From positions 16,439,967-16,503,966 of the forward strand of contig OZ035997.1 of the NCBI GenBank assembly GCA_964035015.1: a DNA stretch of 64,000 nt. Direction: 5' to 3'. A program made the translations under genes and the position numbers. Source of the stretch: Corallium rubrum. Taxonomy: Eukaryota > Cnidaria > Anthozoa > Scleralcyonacea > Coralliidae. Shown in pieces: positions 1 through 12,700 of the stretch (position 1 is its first letter; the number at the start of each line of letters is the position of its first letter). The notes under the pieces are model-generated. The model did no database searches. It was not told the DNA's origin and saw only the letters and a list, made by a program, of their open reading frames with translations.

Positions 1-182
<182 letters not shown>

Positions 183-183
183 T

Positions 184-1590
184 GTTAGACCGAGTCTTTG
201 ATCTTTTCAACGTGTTAAATTTACCGAGAAATTTTCTAAACATATTGAAAAATTTCTTAACACGATCCAACCAAAATCCGGTTTCGACCATCTTGTCTCA
301 CGAACGCCCTGGGGCGAGGTCAGGCTAGGTTGCAAACAAGCGTGCTGCGTGTTATAACTCTAGTGATATAACTGCTTGGACCCACTGATCTATTATTTAA
401 GATCAGTGCTTGGACCTCCCTTACCGACTTACGTCATACTCGTGCAGCCATCGCCAGATATTCGACACGATCGCTATATAGTCGAGAAGGTCGCCATTGA
501 TCGCCAGGTATTCGGGAAGTACTCGAGTGGTTTCGTGGCCTCGTAGGGAATAAAGTCAATAAACTAAAAGTGAATCTCGTCTTTGCATTTTGATTGCTTT
601 CGATGACAGTTTTGATTTTTAAGAAGTGTTAATTATTACTCCGCAAGTCTTTTCTTCTTGGAGCGGTTTCTGTCACTGATCAGTTTATACAAGGTAAGAA
701 ATAGTTTCAAAACTGTGACGTTGTTTATCTTATATACTATATACAAAATCTATAAATACTTGATCGGATCTCAAAGCCCACCTCGTACTTCTGTTCCTGT
801 TTCAAAGCACTTCTTCTTGCTGTCCAGTCCGTTCTGCGCATGTACGAAACTAATGTTTACTTCTTCGTTTATAAAAATATTTACTGTTACCTTATTGAAG
901 ATTGTAAGCTTTTCTTGCTTCCTCCTCATCACTTGTACTCGAAACAAAACATTTTCAGAAGAAATAGAAGAAATCCGAAGAGATATCCTCACCGAATCGC
1001 TTGGTTTTCTGCCATGTCGCTTCTAATGGTTTACATTGAGCTGAGTACTTCATGTAATTATCTACAAATGTCATGTTTGAGGGTCCTCATAAACAAAGAT
1101 GCGGATCATGCGCAGAACAGACTGGACAGCACCTTTAGTGATAATATCGCTTTATGAGCAAATCAGGAAATGAATCAGTTGTCAAATGAATCAGTGTTTT
1201 ACGATATAAAGTTTGAGATAAAAGTTGGCTTAATCTATCTATCCATATCACATATGATTTATTATGATTTTCCTATGTGTTTGGTTTATGATTTATTAAT
1301 TAGTTTGAGAAGTATATATCACAGTGCCGTGTATTTACACTATATACTGTACATGTATATAAGAAATTTGTGTGGACAAAATATGTTGGCTGTTACATAG
1401 ACATAGACATTACAAAACCTTGACTTGGTGCATTGTTTACTTGTTTTAGGTGTTATTCAATATCTTGTTTAATGAAATTAAGAAACCAAAGTTTGTGCAC
1501 ACGAGAGCTGCTACGGCGGTCTGACCACAGAACAGTAGATACACCAGAAGTCCGACTCTTGTGAAAGTACTAAACTATTCTATAATCTGT
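184..1590. other. No recognisable gene
   Basis: AT-rich sequence without a convincing exon or named repeat. A short palindrome lies near 385-409 (ACTGATCTATTATTTAAGATCAGTG-like). Confidence 0.5.
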
Positions 1591-1767
1591 TCTAAGGATT
1601 TTTGGGTGAAGGAAAATTCGAGTGTAGAATATATACATTTTAAGACCAAACCGGGACCAGTTGCGAGTTGGCCTGTGGAGTTGCATTTTTCGCAACTGGT
1701 CCCGGTTTGGTCTTAAAATGTATGTATTCTACACTCGAATTTTCCTTCACCCAAAAAGCCTTAGAAC
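1591..1767. mobile_element. Hairpin MITE next to the assembly gap
   Basis: About 75-bp arms (1593-1667 and 1690-1766) around a 22-bp loop; arm motif GGTGAAGGAAAATTCGAGTG. One arm recurs at 49655-49735. The right arm abuts the N run. Confidence 0.8.
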
Positions 1768-1768
1768 A

Positions 1769-1968
1769 NNNNNNNNNNNNNNNNNNNNNNNNNNNNNNNN
1801 NNNNNNNNNNNNNNNNNNNNNNNNNNNNNNNNNNNNNNNNNNNNNNNNNNNNNNNNNNNNNNNNNNNNNNNNNNNNNNNNNNNNNNNNNNNNNNNNNNNN
1901 NNNNNNNNNNNNNNNNNNNNNNNNNNNNNNNNNNNNNNNNNNNNNNNNNNNNNNNNNNNNNNNNNNNN
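1769..1968. other. Assembly gap (200 N)
   Basis: Two hundred Ns. An exact round number usually marks a scaffold join of unknown size. Confidence 0.97.
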
Positions 1969-2915
1969 TATATATGAGTTAAGTTCCTTTAAGTTGGCCG
2001 CTGCAAATCCTTACAGTTCAGAGTTTGGACGCGAATATTGTACTGCATATGATTTATCCTATTCACACATCTAATTGTTTTTAGTTTTTTGGTTTTTAAT
2101 TAAGAATTTGTAGCGTGGTTTCGTATAGATGAAATGATAGAAAAATGCTCCATGTTGAAGTTTTAACCTTATGTAGCTCACAAAGACACTCGGTGACCAC
2201 CACTTTTTCAATTATTAATTTCCTCCAGCAGCTCTACAGCATATATGAACGAATAGAGAAAAAATCATTTCGACAATTTAAATATCGTACGTTTTTAAAA
2301 AAAAACATGTAAATAACAAAAAAAGAATATGGGCATTTTTTTATCACGAAAATATTTGTCAGTAGTTATTTCCGTCAAATTTTCCTCTATTGTTTGTTGT
2401 CACAAAATAGTTCATACATACATATAGGTGATCTAAATTATTGAATATTTTTCCAGTCAGTATAAACTAAGTGCTATTATGAAGAAATTTTCAAGATAAC
2501 AAGACAGAATCGAAAGTTATACCCAAAATAGTTACAAATATGGAAAACATCATGTTTTATTGGCAGCTGTATTTTCTAAACAAGTTCGGTATAAACACAA
2601 CTTTTTAATTTTTGGTACATTAAAATTTGAGAAGTTTCAGCGAATTTTTCATTTCAGGAAGAATTACTGGAGTCTAGAATAACTTTGAGCGGGAAAAATC
2701 GAGTGGAAAGTTTAACCCAGTGTGAATTTGTATCCGATGAGTTATACAACACCTGATTAAACATTGATTTATTTTAAACTTTTTTGGTGAATTATTAATG
2801 AATTGGATGAAGATGTTTACTACCGTTGCTTCAGACCTATGTTACGTATGGAATAAGTTTTATCTCGAGGCAGTCAGAACCGTTTTTGAGAATACCACGT
2901 TAATTTGATGTACTG
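1969..2915. other. No recognisable gene
   Basis: AT-rich, with no open frame of interest on either strand and no named repeat. Confidence 0.5.
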
Positions 2916-2917
2916 TT

Positions 2918-3240
2918 TAATAAACGAGCAGGAGTGTTTTATCAGATATAAAGACACGAGGCATGAAGCCGCGAGTTTACTGAACGGCTTAAAAACGAAC
3001 CACTTGGTAAGTTCATTGGCGTAGTATGTTTGAAAAATAATCTTGTCTAAACCGAGAAAATCAAAGCTAAATTTACGTTTACATAAACTTTAGCTTTGAT
3101 TTTCTCGGCTTAGACAAGGTTATTTTTATCACATATGAAGGAGGGTATAAAAGAGGGTATAAAGGAGGTATCTTTATCACATATAAAGACACTGATTAAA
3201 CATTAATTTCCTTGGAATTTTCCTCATGAATTATTAATGT
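2918..3240. mobile_element. Dispersed repeat, ACACGAGCAGGAGTGTTTTATC family, plus hairpin
   Basis: The GAGCAGGAGTGTTTTATCAGAT motif and following text recur at 49890-50170 and 60100-60410. Inside lies a hairpin at 3036-3127 with 38-bp arms (CTTGTCTAAACCGAGAAAAT). Confidence 0.6.
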
Positions 3241-3686
3241 GTTTTTGAGGTGATAATAAAGAAATTAAAGTAGCTAGAATAGATTAGAAAATTCATAGCT
3301 TTGTTGGAAAACCCAGTGATCTTTATCTAAAAGCTTGATACAACTAAATTAACTGTATAAAAAGTATTGTATATTATAACCAATACGAGTCAGTGTTCTT
3401 CCTCCGACTTCTAAATATACAGCCAAGTAGGTTGAAAATATGAGGCGGTGCTGAGTTTTTTAACCAGCTTAGCTGTAGACATCGGAGGATGAAAACTGAA
3501 AGCGTCTCAAACGAATCAATATTTTAAAAGAAAATCCACATAAAAGTTTGCTAAATTTGACCGTAAAGCAGATTTCTAAATACTGTTTAAATATTCGTTT
3601 CTTTTAAATCTACCTCGTGAATTATTAATGCCCTTGAAAAAAGCATAGCATATGAACGTAAATTATGCATAAAAAGAAATACTTAC

Positions 3687-3773
3687 AACTTCACCATCAT
3701 CGTAGCTGTCATCACAGCTAGTCAATGGCGTTTTTACCAACTTGGAATCTTCACTGTTCGTTTCATTCGAATC
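3687..3773 (-). CDS. Minus-strand gene exon, acidic
   Basis: Twenty-nine codons between ttgtatag and [22 protein letters not shown] then [10 protein letters not shown]. Phase 0 at both ends, continuing toward the left window edge. No further exon is convincing in 1-3680. Confidence 0.5.
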
Positions 3774-6686
3774 CTATACAATAAACATTTTCACCAAATG
3801 TTCAGACATTAACAGAATAAACACCCGGCTAGATCTAAACTAATCGTATTTATACTGGATAGCTCCATCAGTTAATAGCTAACTGTTCTCCCTAAAGGTC
3901 AAGTAAGGGCCACCCTCATTGGTCCAGTGTTACTACAGGAGGAAACCGGAGTACCCGGAGGAAACCGGCGATGTTTGGCAGAGTCAAACTGGACGCACTC
4001 TTCTCACGTGCGGCCAAGGTGGAATTTTAATCAGATACAGTAACTGCTGAGAGCAGGAATTGAACCTGGGTCGCCGAGGTGAAAGGCACGTGCACTAACC
4101 ACTGTGCCACCAACACCCCACCTAGTCGGCTACATCGCAACGGCCGATCGATTCTATATAATCTAATTGACTTGTAGTTTAACAACCTTATTAATTCACC
4201 CGCAGTATAGTTTAGTCATGACATGAAATCCGGCTGCTAACTAATCGTCTCTGTTTGTTTTTGTTTGTTTGTTTGTTTGTTTGTTTGTTTGTTTGTTTGT
4301 TTGTTTGTTTGTTTGTTTGTTTGTTTGTTTGTTTGTTTGTTTGTTTGTTTGTTTGTTTGTTTGTTTGTTTGTTTGTTTGTTTGTTTGTTTGTTTGTTTGT
4401 TTGTCTGCTAACTAATCATCTCTGTTTGTTTGTTTGTTTGTTTGTTTGTTTGTTTGTTTGTTTGTTTGTTTGTTTGTTTGTTTGTTTGTTTGTTTGTTTG
4501 TTTGTTTGTTTGTTTGTTTGTTTGTTTGTTTGTTTGTTTGTTTATATGTATGTATGTCCTTTCCAGCGATTCTCCCAACTGTCGAACTAGGAGACAACAT
4601 ACATGATATAATAATTTAATATAAATAAATTTTGTGGAAACACCACGTAAAATATTTCTTTGCTAAGCTTTCGGCATGAAAACGTTCAAAGAATTAATAT
4701 AATAATTTGTCCTGTTGTCGTGCATGAGTTACTGTAGTTGGTGCATGGAACATATATTAACATCACATATGAACAAAACAACATTTCAAAAAAGTGGTTA
4801 CTGAACTAACGTCATAATTAAGGTTCTTGAGATCGTACAAGTCTGAGTTAAATCTTGGAGACTCCTAAAAAGCAAATAAAATATGTTAATGATCAACATA
4901 TTGGCGTTCATATAAAAAACGATAATTATATTGACACATTTACATGTAAATTATCAGACAGAATAGTTACATGTACCCAAGTACTTGTTTTAGCGAAGAT
5001 TTTACAAAACTAAACAATAATTAAAGCTTATACACACGTAAAAAACGTACAAATCGCCACCCAGCTATAGTTTCAGTATATGTATTCGCATTACTTGCTT
5101 GAATTTATTAAAGACCACCATACAACAAGTTCTCGTGATCAACAAGCCTGTCACATGTTTCCTAAACAACTTACTGCGACAATACTTGGAAGAAGTTGTT
5201 ACAAGGTTAACCACAGCAAGCATGCAGCAGCTACATGAAATAACGCTATTGTAACTATACTTGTTCACAAATTAGTTACAAGTCTGTCGCACATATTTTG
5301 TTGACAAGCTGTGAGTTTTCCTAAGTGTGAAAGATCTAGTTCATTATCATCAGATTCAGTATATGAAACATTCGGCGTTCAAAATATCTATCTCATGTAT
5401 GGGGACACATTCGCAATCTTTAGAATCTCTCAGGTAATGAAAAGGTGATAAATCTTGTCATTCTAAAATTTCATATCTTCATCCACATTTTCGCTGTAAT
5501 AACCTGTTACCGAAACTATAGGGATGATTTTTCAAATGCATTTGTATAGGTAATAGCATGGTTTCGAGTGCAATTTGGAAAAAACATGCACGAGTGAGTC
5601 TTTCAAAGACTACCAAAATTGCACGAGTCCAAAGGACGAGTGCTATTTGAGGTCTTTGAAAAACTCACGAGTGCGTGTTTTTTTTTTTCCAAATTGCACT
5701 CGAAACCATGCTATTACTTATTAATAATATACATGAAAAAATTTATCATAAAGAGAATCTCTCTAATCAAAATGCTTTTGTTCAACGCTGCATAACATTT
5801 CGGAACGTTTTTAAGGCAAGAATTCAATTCGTAAATGCAACAAACGCAAGAAAAGACGACGTATCATTCTGTTGTAAACACAGTTTCTCTCCAAAAGATC
5901 GTCCCTACATTTACGTCACGTCCGGTGACTTAGTTACTAGTTTTCACAACAAAAATGTTCATAAAAATTTGGTATGATGAGATATACCAACTTTTTCTTA
6001 CGAAAATTCAACACTACGAATAATTATGTAAAATACATGCATATAAGATATAGGAATGGTAAACTTGGCCTGACAATCTCAAAACCGCCAACGCGGATTG
6101 CAGCATATATAAAAACTCACTTTCTTTTCTAATACAAATTATACAAATTATTCCAAAACGCTCAACGCAACCATTACCTTATAACCCAACTCTGCAAGAT
6201 CATTTGTGTCCAAGTGCACATCCAGTCTCGGTGACTCCTGTAATGAAAAAAAATAAAAATACTACGTTGTAAGTAATTTTTACCATCTTCCTATAGCTAG
6301 ATACTGCATGCATCAGTGACCGAGTGTTTCTTCCTTCTTCCTTTTTAATAAGTGCAGAGTACGTCATTTTCCGCCATTGGCGTCATTTTTAGCCTTTTGA
6401 ATTTGAAAATATACAAAAGCTAAGACAATAAACGAAATTGAAAAGAATTCAAAAGAAAAATTGAACAGAAATTGACGTCAAAGGGTGAAGATTACGTATT
6501 CTGTACTTATTAAAAGGGTCTATAAGGCCCAGCTATTAATGTTCAAGAGGTTATACCCTGTTCAAACAAAGATTAATTAAGTAATTAATTTTTTCGTCCG
6601 TTGGTTGGTTGGTTGGTTGGTTGGTTGGTTCGTTCGCGCGCTCGCTCGCTCGCTCGTTCGTTCGTTCGTTCGTTCGCTCGCTCGCT

Positions 6687-6717
<31 letters not shown>

Positions 6718-9700
6718 TCGTTCGTTCGTTCGTTCGTTCGTTCGTTCGTTCGTTCGTTCGTTCGTTCGTTCGTTCGTTCGTTCGTTCGTTCGTTCGTTCG
6801 TTCGTTCGCTCGTTCGTTCGATAATTATTCACAGTATCGTTTTATTGATCTGTCAGCTGTTGATCACACGCAGGTTGACAAATGCTCGTATTAAAACGTT
6901 TAGGTTAGAGAACGCCATTCGATAAAATGTCACCCGGCATCTTTTCAAAATAAATTAGATTTACCGGTATATACTTCGTTATTCTCAAACATTCCTCTAG
7001 CCAAATTATTTTCTTAAGGGTGTTCAGACAAATTTATTTTGACTCGTTGTTAGGAAAAACTTGATTTGACCACAGAGCTTCTAGAGCTTTACAAATTTGA
7101 TCTCCATGCTAGAAATGCTAGTTATTCTGCACGTTGTATATATGAATGAAGTTCTTTCGTTTGATGACGTCATACAGTGACGTCATTGTGACGTCATTGA
7201 GATAAGAAAAAACCTATAATTTCCGCCAACTTAAAAGTTTTGCTAACTAAAGAAGTTTCACTAGAACCAGAATTGTTATGTGCAAAAAAATACGCATGCG
7301 TTTCTCAATTGAGCAAATCTTAATGACTTTGAGTATCTTTGTCATTTTTGGTTATTCATAAAATCCATGCGTACTTTTTGGGAGACACGTTTTCCCTAGG
7401 TGCAAACGAAAGAAAAGTAACGGTTCGATAAATACTCGCGGAAATTATAGGAACCTTGTGAGCTCAAGAATCAGGCGCGAGCCCTCCTCCTGCCTGATCG
7501 GAGCTTGCCAGCTATAAAATTGCGAGTTCAGCCGTGGTTCCAAGCCAAGAATGCTCGAAAAGTCGTCTTGTTCTACATACAAAGTTAAAAGTTGATGTCC
7601 ACTGTCTTCGGAATGTTTGATTTATGGTTCATCAGCTCTGCCTATTTCTAAATTCCGGCATTCAATCCAAAAATCTCGACGTGACGACGTCCTTCGTTTA
7701 TTTTTCAATCTATCGCCGCCTGTGTACCGAAGTTCTTCAACTCTTCAAGTGTTTTTGACAGCGACATTCTACAGCAAAGGAATAGATTTTTTTTGTTTTG
7801 GTACTTTTTCTCACAAACTTGCTCGGCTCTTTTCGTTTTTTTTGTTATCATTTTATACTTTTTTCAGTGTATAAGTACAAAAATATGTTTTGTGAAAAGA
7901 TTTCTCCGACCAGAAGTAATGTCCTTAGCAACCGGTTGCCTAGCAACGAAATACGTCCGAACACCCTTAAAGAACAGATTCTTCAACCTCGTACCCAGGG
8001 CCATTTGTAGGGAACTGGGCCAAGATGGCGGGAACAAATGGCCCTGGTGGCTAGGCTATCTCAGCCTCTAATTGGTCAAGAGCTTATGGCGTAAATCAGA
8101 CGGTTTGATTTTGTTTGTTTGTTTTTTTTAAATTGTATTTTGACCTTGTCGGTTGTTCCTGCACACGGCACAGGAAATTATATTTTAAACCATGCAATAA
8201 TTAGGTGTTATTAGGTATAATTACTGTGTAAAGAACTGAGTTCTGGTTAATAAAATGCGCAATATACTGCGCATTTTGAGCTAGCCTCCACCAGGGCCAT
8301 TTGTTCCCGCCATTTTGTTTTATTCGCCATCTTGGCCCAGTTCCCTACAAATGGCCCTGGGTACGAGGTTGCAGATTCTTTAGATTTCAAACAAACTACA
8401 TTATTATACAATACTGATACAATCTCGATTGTGATTGGCTAACAACCTACAGATAATTCTTGATATCTTGCCTATGACGCGCTGACCAGCGGTTTGAACA
8501 AAACAAACATGGCGGCCGTCCTTAGAGTGAAGATCACTGATCTCAAATAATAGACTCATTATACTGGATAGAGCATCCGGTGCTCGCTGTGAAGTCGGAA
8601 TAAATTAGTGGCGGCATTTCTGGCGGGGACCCACTTGGTTTTCATACAGCCACTTTTAAGTTCTCCCATAACGACAGATACATGATTCAGCAATATAGCT
8701 GGTTTTCGTTAAAAACCCGATCATTTAAAGCGAAAACCAGAGGCGAAAACTATCATTCAGCAATATTGTGGGTCCCACCGGATATGGCCGCCGCGAGATT
8801 TTTAGCCTCACTTCCGACTTCAATTTTTGCCACGCGCGAAACAATATTCATGCTCTCAGTCCAGTATAATGAGTATATTATTTGAGATCAGTGGAAGATC
8901 AGAAGCGGATTATTCCGGCGGATTTGGCACGTTTTGTTGACGCTAAAACCACCAAGAAAAAACAAGCGAGCTACACATACAGCTGTTAAAGTTTAAAGCA
9001 GTGTTTGAAAGAGACAATTGTATTTGAAAGCGAAGATGTTGATGAAATTGTATCTGAAGACGGTATGAATATTTACTATTTTTACCTAACTTTATAAAAG
9101 ACTTTCTAAAGGCTTCTACATTTATAATTGTATAATAAAACAATTATTGAATTCGGTTATCGCATGATATCAAGAATTATCAAGGCCTCTGTTTGTGTTA
9201 TCCGGCCTCAGCCTTCGGCTTCGGCAGATAACACAAACCTCGGCCTTGATAATTCTTGATATCATGCTCAACCTCATCCAATAATTGTATAATAACCTCA
9301 TTACTTTCTGAGGGTGTGTTTATATGGAGGAGGGCCAGCCCCCTTGGTAGGGCTAGCCTTAGTACAGTAAGAGGGCTGGATTTCACCTCGCGTTGGCTTG
9401 TTTACCGACTTGTGCAGCTTTTACACGAAGCCTGAAGTCATGTTTTCGCAAACACGATTTGAATTTATAACAGACGCATGAACAAACGCAACTTGTAAAA
9501 TAAAAGGTTGACGAAAAAATATTAGATGTGGCTAAATATAATTTAGGCAAGATAAAAAAGGAGACAATGCTAGTCTCTACTATATCTCCACACTATAGTA
9601 TATGGGAATTATCTCAGCGCTCATCAAGCTGTGGTCTGAGCTTGACTGGACAAAATTTACATTTTCAACTGATTCCGTTTAATAATAGCAAAGATATATC

Positions 9701-12700
9701 ATCTTTCCCAGTAAGTCATTATGCATAGTTTCACATATCAAACAAACTGAAATATCTTAAAAACGAGCAAGAAAACAAAAAAAACAGCAAAAGATGTTAC
9801 TTTGTCATTTCAAAAGTACTTTCAAATAAGACAAACTTAATTTTCGTTTCATAAAGTGTTTATGAAAGTTGATATATTACCTGACTATCGTCATCTTCGG
9901 GAAAATCCATCATCAGGTTTATTTTCTCTCCTCCTCCAGTACTTAATGTTAAGTTGTGGTCAGTGGACGAATTTTTCTCAAAATCATTTGAAGACGAGAG
10001 CTTAAATAGAAATAAGTAAAATTTAACTTAAAATTTAATTAAATTATATCAACTATATCGAAACAGAGTCAGGTATATAGAAAACCGGAGAGATCAAATA
10101 AGATCTCCGTTAAGAAAAGTACTTTTACATGTACTTAGTAAATAAGTATTTATTTTTATCAAGAAGAAAATGTCACCACATGATGTCAAATGACCCATAC
10201 AGTGATGGATTTATAGGGGGTGCAGGGGGGTGCGCACCCCCTGGCCTTGGCCAAGTGGGGTGCAGGGGGTGCCAATTGCCTTGTCAAATCCAAGTACAAT
10301 AAAGGACGCATTCATTCAATGTCCGTGTAAACTGCATAGGACCTAGGTATTAGGTATCATAGCTACTGTATCTGCTATCATATGATTCGTAAATATATGA
10401 TTCATATATTAGCTATCATATGATCTATAGGTATTAATAGGTATAAAAAAAGCTCGGTGTGGCTTCGCGCCCCGCCCCAGCCCCACCACCTCGCTCTTAC
10501 CCTGGATGCCCCGCCGGGGGCTGTGTCTCCAGACCCCTGCCGTAGCTCCCTCAGCGGCGCTCCACCCTGCCTCGGTCGCACCCCACGCCGCAGGCCTGAT
10601 CTCACTTCGCTCGCTCAGCACCCCCTACCAGATCGCTCGCTCAGAACCCCCCTACCAGATCAAGCTGGATCCATCACTGGTCCCATAACACCTAAATCGT
10701 CTTTCGTTGCGTCAGGCAAAAAACCCAACAACCCTCACCCCCCCCCCCCACACACACACCCAAAAAAAGGGGGGAAAGAGAAACAAAACTGAAAAGAAAA
10801 GAAAAGAAAAACAACAAACAAACAAACAAACAAACAAACAAACAAACAAACAAACAAGAATACAAAAACAAACAAAAATCCCCCAAAACAAAACAGAACA
10901 AAAACGAACAAGATAAACAAACAAATAAATAAACAAACAAACAAACAAACAAACAAACAAACAAACAAACAAACAAACAAACAAACAAACAAACAAAACC
11001 AAAAAAATAAAACCAAAAAATTCCCCAAACAAGCAAAACAAGCAAACGAAAAACTATATCAGTTGTGACATACGGGTTTTAGATTGCCAAGCAACGAACG
11101 TGTTCCTTTTGTACTGTCTCCTAAAGATCGTCCTAAAGAACCATTCAATGGGTTCAATGCACCGACACCAACAGGTGAAGGAAGAGAACCTCCCAATGCT
11201 TTCCCTTGTCCTCTTAAAGGTGCTAAGGTTTCAGTTTTTAATGGACCAGTCAAAGAACCGAGGCTATTAATCTTTCAAAAAACAGCTGAAATAATGTTAA
11301 TAAAGTTCGCTTAGCTTAACTTTTGTCTGTTTCCATTCTGTTGTTGTCTCAAGGCTTCTGGATGCATTGTTTGTTGCTTTCTTTGGTATTCCCTGAATCC
11401 TTAGCACCTTTAAGAGGACAAGGGAAAGCATTGGGAGGTTCTCTTCCTTCACCTGTTGGTGTCGGTGCATTGAACCCATTGAATGGTTCTTTAGGACGAT
11501 CTTTAGGAGACAGTACAAAAGGAACACGTTCGTTGCTTGGCAATCTAAAACCCGTATGTCACAACTGATATAGTTTTTCGTTTGCTTGTTTTGCTTGTTT
11601 GGGGAATTTTTTGGTTTTATTTTTTTGGTTTTGTTTGTTTGTTTGTTTGTTTGTTTGTTTGTTTGTTTGTTTGTTTGTTTGTTTGTTTATTTATTTGTTT
11701 GTTTATCTTGTTCGTTTTTGTTCTGTTTTGTTTTGGGGGATTTTTGTTTGTTTTTGTATTCTTGTTTGTTTGTTTGTTTGTTTGTTTGTTTGTTTGTTTG
11801 TTTGTTTGTTGGGTTTTTTTTCTTTTCTTTTCAGTTTTGTTTCTCTTTCCCCCCTTTTTTTGTGTGTGTGTGGGGGGGGGGGGGGGTGAGGGTTGTTGGG
11901 TTTTTTGCCTGACGCAACGAAAGACGATTTAGGTGTTATGGGACCAGTGATGGATCCAGCTTGATCTGGTAGGGGGGTTCTGAGCGAGCGATCTGGTAGG
12001 GGGGTGCTGAGCGAGCGAAGTGAGATCAGGCCTGCGGCGTGGGGTGCGACCGAGGCAGGGTGGAGCGCCGCTGAGGGAGCTACGGCAGGGGTCTGGAGAC
12101 ACAGCCCCCGGCAGGGTCCAGGGGCAGAGCTGGTGGTGGGGCTGGGGGGTAGGGGCGCGAAGCCCACCAGCTTTTTTTTTATACCTATTAATACCTATAG
12201 ATCATATGATAGCTAATATATGAATCATATATTTACGAATCATATGATAGCAGATACAGTAGCTATGATACCTAATACCTAGGTCCTATGCAGTTTACAC
12301 GGACATTGAATGAATGCGTCCTTTATTGTACTTGGATTTGACAAGGCAATTGGCACCCCCTGCACCCCACTTGGCCAAGGCCAGGGGGTGCGCACCCCCC
12401 TGCACCCCCTATAAATCCATCACTGTATGGGTCATTTGACATCATGTGGTGACATTTTCTTCTTGATAAAAATAAATACTTATTTACTAAGTACATGTAA
12501 AAGTACTTTTCTTAACGGAGATCTTATTTGATCTCTCCGGTTTTCTATATACCTGACTCTGTTTCGATATAGTTGATATAATTTAATTAAATTTTAAGTT
12601 AAATTTTACTTATTTCTATTTAAGCTCTCGTCTTCAAATGATTTTGAGAAAAATTCGTCCACTGACCACAACTTAACATTAAGTACTGGAGGAGGAGAGA

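Larger units (their letters stand above)
7014..11229. repeat. Left arm of a 4.2-kb palindrome
   Basis: Reverse-complementary to 11395-15593 over its whole length, with scattered substitutions, small indels and one local rearrangement near 8540-8890. Contains, from the outside in, a TTAA element, a Mutator-like MITE, an R-rich hairpin element, one coding exon, a CAGTGATGGAT element, CAAA arrays and a second exon. The outer end is the TTAA at 7014-7017. Confidence 0.93.

Noticed and set aside
658-1157. Frames of 73-122 codons on both strands
   Set aside because: They overlap each other in opposite frames, with no domain, splice or codon-use support.
3160-3200. Short tandem 'GAGGGTATAAA' repeats taken for a TATA-box cluster
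   Set aside because: Three tandem copies of a short unit inside a dispersed repeat; no gene start downstream.
6551-6925. Overlapping frames with RSFV and ERTN repeats on both strands
   Set aside because: Translations of a 4-bp tandem repeat in all frames; no independent coding evidence.
11084-11314. Pro-rich + frame ([20 protein letters not shown]) in the left arm
   Set aside because: The antisense reading has donor and acceptor sites and phase agreement with neighbouring exons. The Pro-rich frame is probably its shadow, although it cannot be fully excluded.
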